Shown: in pieces, positions 14,038 to 18,617 of the stretch | Position numbering within the stretch: position 1 is the stretch's first letter | Layout of the letters: each line of letters opens with the position of its first letter | Source of the DNA: Candidatus Krumholzibacteriota bacterium | GTDB lineage: Bacteria > Krumholzibacteriota > Krumholzibacteriia > Krumholzibacteriales > Krumholzibacteriaceae | Assembly: GCA_030672805.1 (NCBI GenBank) | Contig: DAOVFR010000018.1 | Span: 1 to 18,617, forward strand | Length of the DNA: 18,617 nucleotides | Reading direction: 5' to 3' | Notes under the pieces: generated by a model | The model's input: only the letters and a program-made list of their open reading frames with translations | What the model was told of the DNA's origin: nothing | The model's database searches: none | Translations under genes and position numbers: made by a program

Positions 14038-15390
14038 TTGAAAAAGACTGATGTGTTAATAATAGGTGGAAGTGCAGCGGGTATCGTCACGGCAGTTACA
14101 GGAAAGAACCATTATCCTGACAAGAATTTTCTGGTTATTCGAAAAGAGAAAGAAGTGCTTGTTCCCTGTGGAATCCCGTATATCTTTGGGACATTAAAAA
14201 ACAGTGATCGCAACAAGATACCCGATACTATCCTAAGCAACGCGGGTATAGATCTGAAGATTGGTGAAGTAACTTTCGTAGACCAGGAAAACAAAGTCTG
14301 CAAGGTTGATGATGGCACGGAAATCAGCTTTGACAAGCTTGTGTTTGCAACCGGTTCTATACCAACAGTTCCGAAATGGCTCAAAGGGGCTGAACTGGAT
14401 AACGTATTCACTGTACCCAAGAACAAGGAATATCTTGATGTACTTATTGAAAAGCTTGGAGATTGCAAAAAGATTGTTACCATCGGCGGAGGTTTCATCG
14501 GTGTTGAGGTGTCTGATGAGATAAACAAGATGGGCAAGGAAGTAACAATCGTTGAAAAACTACCTCAAATCCTGGGTCTTGTTTTTGATGATTATTTGGC
14601 GTCCAGGGCTGGAGAGCTTCTTGAGTCAAGAGGGTTGACGCTGAGGAGGGGTGTTGGCGTTAAGGAGCTGACGGGCAATGAAAAGGTCACCGCTGTTGTA
14701 TTGAAAAATGGCGAGGAACTTGAAGCTGACGCGGTTGTTTTATCTATTGGATACCATCCTAATGTATCTCTTGCCGAAAAATCTGGATTGGAAATCGACG
14801 AACTGGGAACCATAAAAGTAGATGAGTATTTGAGAACGAAAAACCATGATATCTTTGCAGTTGGAGACTGCGCCGGCAAGTGGGATTTCCTTACGAGAAA
14901 ATTGAGCGGTATCAGGCTGGCTTCCACCGCTTGCGCTGAGGCAAGGGCTGTTGGGATGAATCTGTATGGATTGTTGACGGTAAGGACCTTCAGTGGCACC
15001 ATTGCTATTTTCTCTACCGCTATTGGAGATACCGGTTTTGGAACAGCGGGGTTAACCGAAAACCATGCAAGGAAAGAAGGCTTCCATGTTGTTACGGGCA
15101 TTTTTGAAGGCATTGATAAGCATCCCGGCACTCTGCCCGGCACACATAAACAGACCGTAAAGCTGGTCGTCGCCAAAGATTCAGGTGTATTGCTCGGTGG
15201 AGAGGTTATGGGCGGTCAGAGCACCGGTGAGATAGTAAATCTTCTAGGTCTTGCAATCCAGAACAGGATGACGGTAAACAGCCTTTTAATTACCCAGATC
15301 GGTACTCATCCGATGCTTACGGCACCGCCAACGGCCTATCCAATCATCAAAGCCGCCGAGGAGGCCGCGAAGAAAATGAAGCGGGCATAG
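14038..15390 (+). CDS. FAD-dependent pyridine nucleotide-disulfide oxidoreductase (NADH oxidase/CoA-disulfide reductase-like)
   Basis: This is a two-dinucleotide-binding flavoprotein of 450 residues. The N-terminal FAD loop is VLIIGGSAAG (6-15) and Cys44 in VPCGIPYIFG is the redox-active Cys seen in CoA-disulfide reductase, NADH oxidase and polysulfide reductases. FATGSIP precedes the NAD(P) loop TIGGGFIGVEVSDEI, then AVGDCAGKWD near 280 contacts FAD, and a C-terminal dimerisation domain ends at GTHPMLTAPP. There is no C-terminal rhodanese domain and the His of classical water-forming NADH oxidases is not in the first loop, so disulfide/persulfide or O2 reduction are both open. The start is TTG at 14038 with AGGAG nine bases before. 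The codons are AT-rich, unlike the pyr genes, which suggests transfer. Confidence 0.9.
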   Translation: MKKTDVLIIGGSAAGIVTAVTGKNHYPDKNFLVIRKEKEVLVPCGIPYIFGTLKNSDRNKIPDTILSNAGIDLKIGEVTFVDQENKVCKVDDGTEISFDKLVFATGSIPTVPKWLKGAELDNVFTVPKNKEYLDVLIEKLGDCKKIVTIGGGFIGVEVSDEINKMGKEVTIVEKLPQILGLVFDDYLASRAGELLESRGLTLRRGVGVKELTGNEKVTAVVLKNGEELEADAVVLSIGYHPNVSLAEKSGLEIDELGTIKVDEYLRTKNHDIFAVGDCAGKWDFLTRKLSGIRLASTACAEARAVGMNLYGLLTVRTFSGTIAIFSTAIGDTGFGTAGLTENHARKEGFHVVTGIFEGIDKHPGTLPGTHKQTVKLVVAKDSGVLLGGEVMGGQSTGEIVNLLGLAIQNRMTVNSLLITQIGTHPMLTAPPTAYPIIKAAEEAAKKMKRA

Positions 15391-15418
15391 CGGACGGTAT
15401 ATTTAGAAGGTGCTGTCC

Positions 15419-15450
15419 TGTCCCCCGGCTCTGTTCCGGAAAACGGGACA
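15419..15450. terminator. Hairpin between convergent genes, possible bidirectional terminator
   Basis: TGTCCC (15419-15424) pairs with GGGACA (15445-15450) around an inner CCGG/CCGG stem, with an AAAAC bulge. It sits in the 68-bp gap between the oxidoreductase stop and the stop of the opposite gene. There is no clear T run on either side, so termination is inferred from position only. Confidence 0.35.
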
Positions 15451-15458
15451 AAGGCCGT

Positions 15459-17393
15459 TCACTTCATCAGAATCATCCGGCCGGCTGCATTCGTCTCCTC
15501 GAGCAGGAGTACGCGCAGATCAGGCCACGCCCCGGGCCGAACGATCGGGATCCCGAGTGTCAACTCGCGATCGATCGTCACCCAGCCATCTTTATTCTCG
15601 ACGCTGAGAGCGAATCGCCCGGCCCCGTTCTCGAGCTCGCGTGCTTCCGGCAGAAAGACGATCTCCCGTCCGCCGGTCTTCAAACGCAGCCGGATCCGCT
15701 GAGTCATCTTACCCGGAAGCAGGACCGGCGAACCCCGGTGCTCGTGATAAAGATGCACGTCTGAAGGAAGGTTGGTCATAACGCCGTCGGCGGGTTCTCC
15801 GGTCATGATGCATGTCCGGCCCTGATCATCGGGCTCACGGGCCTCTACCTTCAAATCGAAACCGACGGTGACCAGATCGCGATCGAAGGTCTCCGGATTG
15901 TAGCCGTTCACATGTGCTCCCTCGAGCACGGACCCCGCGATCCTGCCGACAAGCGCGAGCGCTTCGCCGCGCAACCCGACCATCCTGTCATATGGACAGA
16001 ATATGCCGTCCGCATTGAAAAACCCGGTGCCGCTCCAACCCCCTTCCCCGTCGGGCTCCAGGGTCAGAATCAGCTCGAACCGGCTGATACCTTCCACGCC
16101 ATAGATGACCGGCTGCATAGGAGGGGCGCTTCCAGTTCCCGGTCTCCATAGGATCCGGCCGTAGAACGGGCGCGGTCCATCCGTCAGTGTTCCCTCCACC
16201 GGATCGTAGAACGCATGCAGCTGGTCACCGCCGACCAGGACAGCAATCCCTTCGAAACGGGAGAGACCGGGTATGACTTGATCGATGCCGCAGGGGCCGG
16301 CCGAACGGTAAACGGGTTCGGCATCCAGCCCCGCTTTGCGGAACAGGGCCGTCGCAAGCACAGCCCGGTCAAGACCGTGACCGTATGCGGTTTCCCATGT
16401 CCGCGGCGCGGGGCGTGGGGAAAGAAACCAGAACCGCGAATCGTAATGGATGCCGCGTGTGTACTCGTTGACAAGAGCGACGATGCTGCGCGCCTTCGAC
16501 GCGGGACCCGGCTCGTGTTTCAGGCGTTCGGCAAGGGTATCGGCAAGCGCATCATCCAACACGGCAGCCTTGTCGAAGCTCGACACGATCCTCGCCCCCA
16601 GAGTATGCCAGTCCTTCCACGTCGACCAGGTCACGTACGGCGCACAGCCGGCCGGGTCGGAGATCCGGGGCGATCCCAACCGGTCGACATTCTCCATTTT
16701 CCAGACGTAGGCCGTCATCCGATCGGCGTCGCCGGTCACCTCGGGTTCGGGCGCGCCGTTCACGGAACGGTAAACCAGAGCTTCGTCCGCGGGGAGGCTG
16801 AGAGCGAACTCGACCAGGACCGCGGGATCGCGCTGCTCGAAGACCCAGAAACCGTTGCTCCCGTCATTCACGCCCGCCCGCTCCTCGATCTCGTATACGG
16901 TCTCCATGATGCAGGGGAGCTCCACACCATCGTGCAAAAGCATCGTTTCCCGCATGGTTGTATAGTCGTCGGCGCGAGCCAGTTCGAAGGGCAGAGTCTC
17001 GACGACGGCAGTCGGACTGACTACCGATTGACCCGGCCACCATCCATCGTCCCGCCACGTACGCAACACGGTGACGTTCAGGGTCGATGTGGCCGAATTA
17101 TGGGGGATCCGCAGATCCGCGTGGTCTTCGATACCTGCCTCGGTACCGATCCAGACGACGCGATGGACCCGCGTCCGCCGATTCCCGTTCGCCAGGATGG
17201 AAACATGCCTGCTTTCCAGGAGCAGGACGGCGTCGTGGCCGGACAGGTCGACGTGTTTCCCGGCCCGAGACCGGAGCTGATCGAGATCGTGCCCGCCGGA
17301 GACGCCCATGGATCCGGCATGGAGCGGTACCGAGAGCACCAGCAGAAGAGCAGCATGCCCGATAGTCGCGCGGATGAGCCTGAAGCGGGTCAT
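15459..17393 (-). CDS. Exported DUF3857/transglutaminase-like protein lacking the catalytic Cys and His
   Basis: The protein has 644 residues. A Sec signal (MTRFRLIRATIGHAALLLVL, cleavage near LHA-G at 26-27) is followed by a beta-rich DUF3857-like region (about 45-235). A transglutaminase-core-like region covers about 295-410, then a long C-terminal beta region. Aligned with the neighbouring gene in this window, RSGVCKD becomes AYGHGLD (Cys to Gly340) and QFNH becomes RFEG (His to Gly382), while YDP with the third Asp is kept. It should therefore be non-catalytic, probably a binding partner or scaffold in the periplasm. ATG at 17393 overlaps the stop of the upstream gene as ATGA, so the two are translationally coupled. 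Confidence 0.8.
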   Translation of the reverse strand: MTRFRLIRATIGHAALLLVLSVPLHAGSMGVSGGHDLDQLRSRAGKHVDLSGHDAVLLLESRHVSILANGNRRTRVHRVVWIGTEAGIEDHADLRIPHNSATSTLNVTVLRTWRDDGWWPGQSVVSPTAVVETLPFELARADDYTTMRETMLLHDGVELPCIMETVYEIEERAGVNDGSNGFWVFEQRDPAVLVEFALSLPADEALVYRSVNGAPEPEVTGDADRMTAYVWKMENVDRLGSPRISDPAGCAPYVTWSTWKDWHTLGARIVSSFDKAAVLDDALADTLAERLKHEPGPASKARSIVALVNEYTRGIHYDSRFWFLSPRPAPRTWETAYGHGLDRAVLATALFRKAGLDAEPVYRSAGPCGIDQVIPGLSRFEGIAVLVGGDQLHAFYDPVEGTLTDGPRPFYGRILWRPGTGSAPPMQPVIYGVEGISRFELILTLEPDGEGGWSGTGFFNADGIFCPYDRMVGLRGEALALVGRIAGSVLEGAHVNGYNPETFDRDLVTVGFDLKVEAREPDDQGRTCIMTGEPADGVMTNLPSDVHLYHEHRGSPVLLPGKMTQRIRLRLKTGGREIVFLPEARELENGAGRFALSVENKDGWVTIDRELTLGIPIVRPGAWPDLRVLLLEETNAAGRMILMK

Positions 17394-18617
17394 CGGTTAC
17401 CTCCCTTCTCGATCCGGAAGGACTGCCTGCCCCACTCCTTCGCCTGATCGATGGCGCGTTTGAAGCCGTCATAACCGCCAGGTGGGATCTGACGCCGCCG
17501 GATCTCGGCTCGCTGCCTGATCATGAGGTTGCGCTTACACATCCGGCTCGTTCCCTTGAAGTAGGCATAGGTCTCGTCAATTTCCTCGGACGACGGAGGA
17601 TCAACAACCTTGAAACCTTTCGGAAGCCGTATGTTCTCGGTACCCTCGATGAGCTGGGTGTAATAAAGGAAGACATCCGTCTCCCGTTTCTCACCCCAGT
17701 CGGTCGCTGCGGCGCGGAACAGGCGGCCGTTGTTCAGCACAACCTGCATCATGGGACTTCTGAATTCGAACCCCCCGGACACGGGAAAGGTGAAACGCGG
17801 AATGCGATAGCGGACAGTGAGCCACATATCCTTGCTGAAGTCGTCGGCTGCCGGGTGTTCGTACCGGATCCGTTCAACGCGGTCGCTGATGGGGGATAGA
17901 AGCCTTGCAACGGTCAGGTCCAGTTCCCGGCGGCGGCTGTTGACGATGATACCCCGCAACCGGCTGTCGAGCGCACCCGATCCGCAAAGCCTGAACGTCC
18001 CTTCCAGGGTCCCGTCGTCGTGCAGCTCCGCATCGTGCGTGATGCGCAGCGGGGACTCCTCCGGCGTGCTGTACGGTATCCGGGCCAGTGATTCGCCGTC
18101 GGGAGTGCCGATCAGGTAGTGCTGCTCCGCCTCCAGCAGCGACCAGATATTATTGTTGTACGGCACCCAGGTCGGGTCGTACATCCCGAAGGATCCGTCA
18201 TCCCCGAGCAGCGCGCAGACACAGTGATTGAACTGATCGGCGGGCACCTCTTCGATCCTGCTGCCCGCCATCGTCATCGCTGCGAAGCTGTTCATACCCG
18301 CGGCCCGCATCATGGTGACCAACATGCCGGCGATGTCCTTGCATACACCGCTCCGCTGCTCGAAGATCATGGAACCGGGATGAAGCGTGAATCCCTCACC
18401 TTCGCCCATCGTCTGGCCGCTGTAACGGATGTTCTGGGCTACCCAGTGAACAAGCGTCTCCGCCTTGCGCTGCTCCGATGCTTTCGCAACACCTGCTTTA
18501 ACCAGGATTTCATCCACTTTGGCCTTGATCCCATCCGTAACCTCGAACTGGTTCCGGTTCACGTCGAAGAACCACCGGCTCTTCGCCTCCCAGCTCTCGA
18601 CGGTGGCCATCACCACC
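17390..18617 (-). CDS. Transglutaminase-like exported protein with intact triad, 5' end outside the window
   Basis: The frame is open to the window edge; the first visible codons (GTG GTG ATG) are probably internal, because DUF3857-transglutaminase proteins have about 250 residues before this point. Counting from the edge, RSGVCKDIAGMLVTMMRAAG has the nucleophile Cys92, FNHCVCALL has His131 and FGMYDPTW has Asp147, the papain-like transglutaminase-core triad. The rest is a beta-rich C-terminal region ending FRIEKGGNR. Such proteins act outside the cytoplasm as proteases or cross-linkers, or bind glycans; the substrate is unknown. The gene lies directly upstream of its degenerate relative. Confidence 0.83.
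   Translation of the reverse strand, partial: VVMATVESWEAKSRWFFDVNRNQFEVTDGIKAKVDEILVKAGVAKASEQRKAETLVHWVAQNIRYSGQTMGEGEGFTLHPGSMIFEQRSGVCKDIAGMLVTMMRAAGMNSFAAMTMAGSRIEEVPADQFNHCVCALLGDDGSFGMYDPTWVPYNNNIWSLLEAEQHYLIGTPDGESLARIPYSTPEESPLRITHDAELHDDGTLEGTFRLCGSGALDSRLRGIIVNSRRRELDLTVARLLSPISDRVERIRYEHPAADDFSKDMWLTVRYRIPRFTFPVSGGFEFRSPMMQVVLNNGRLFRAAATDWGEKRETDVFLYYTQLIEGTENIRLPKGFKVVDPPSSEEIDETYAYFKGTSRMCKRNLMIRQRAEIRRRQIPPGGYDGFKRAIDQAKEWGRQSFRIEKGGNR

Noticed and set aside
16215..17447. Plus-strand open frame of 410 codons
   Set aside because: It is the mirror of the dead transglutaminase-like gene, low in hydrophobic pattern and without motifs.
1..18617. CRISPR array, tRNA, rRNA, prophage or plasmid-origin signals
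   Set aside because: No regular repeats with spacers, no tRNA-like cloverleaf or rRNA segments and no phage or replication genes were seen on reading; a dedicated tRNA/ncRNA scan was not possible.

Overview
The window looks like a chromosomal segment from an uncultured, moderately GC-rich bacterium of the FCB-type candidate phyla (Latescibacteria, Zixibacteria, KSB1, Eisenbacteria or Krumholzibacteriota-like). This is an inference from gene types: a type IX-style C-terminal sorting domain with the YPNPFNP signature, a C25-peptidase relative, a serine/threonine kinase carrying TPRs, an FNTLYNA-type TPR lipoprotein and DUF3857/transglutaminase-like exported proteins. No rRNA or other phylogenetic marker is present to settle it.

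Layout. 1-938: right part of an IS3-family insertion sequence on the minus strand (orfA complete, orfB cut by the window edge, programmed -1 frameshift run between them). 943-2310: an AT-richer stretch with a C25-peptidase/T9SS-CTD gene that has lost its 5' part at the IS boundary, then a small secreted cysteine-rich protein of unknown function. 2499-11353: a minus-strand pyrimidine operon, promoter - PyrR-type attenuator - pyrR - pyrB - pyrC - TPR lipoprotein - pyrK - pyrD - pyrF - IT-superfamily permease, with a likely terminator at the far end. carAB and pyrE are not in the window. 11407-13860: a large membrane Ser/Thr kinase (kinase - TM - TolB-like - TPR) upstream of and co-directional with the pyr operon. 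13861-14037: a divergent intergenic region with nested palindromes, a coding-like remnant and a good sigma70 promoter. 14038-15390: an AT-rich FAD/NAD(P) disulfide-type oxidoreductase on the plus strand. 15459-18617: two translationally coupled minus-strand transglutaminase-like proteins. The upstream one keeps the Cys-His-Asp triad; the downstream one has lost Cys and His.

How it works together. PyrR should sense UMP/UTP versus PRPP and bind the leader hairpin. The leader can fold as PyrR hairpin plus terminator, or as an antiterminator in which the PyrR-loop strand pairs with the 5' arm of the terminator. PyrB and PyrC make dihydroorotate, PyrK/PyrD (class 1B) oxidise it to orotate with NAD+, and PyrF makes UMP. 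The points most worth a second look are the histone-like lysine-rich tail on PyrR, the TPR lipoprotein and permease built into the pyr operon, the intact/dead transglutaminase pair, and the IS-truncated secretion-system cargo gene next to a cysteine-rich exported peptide.
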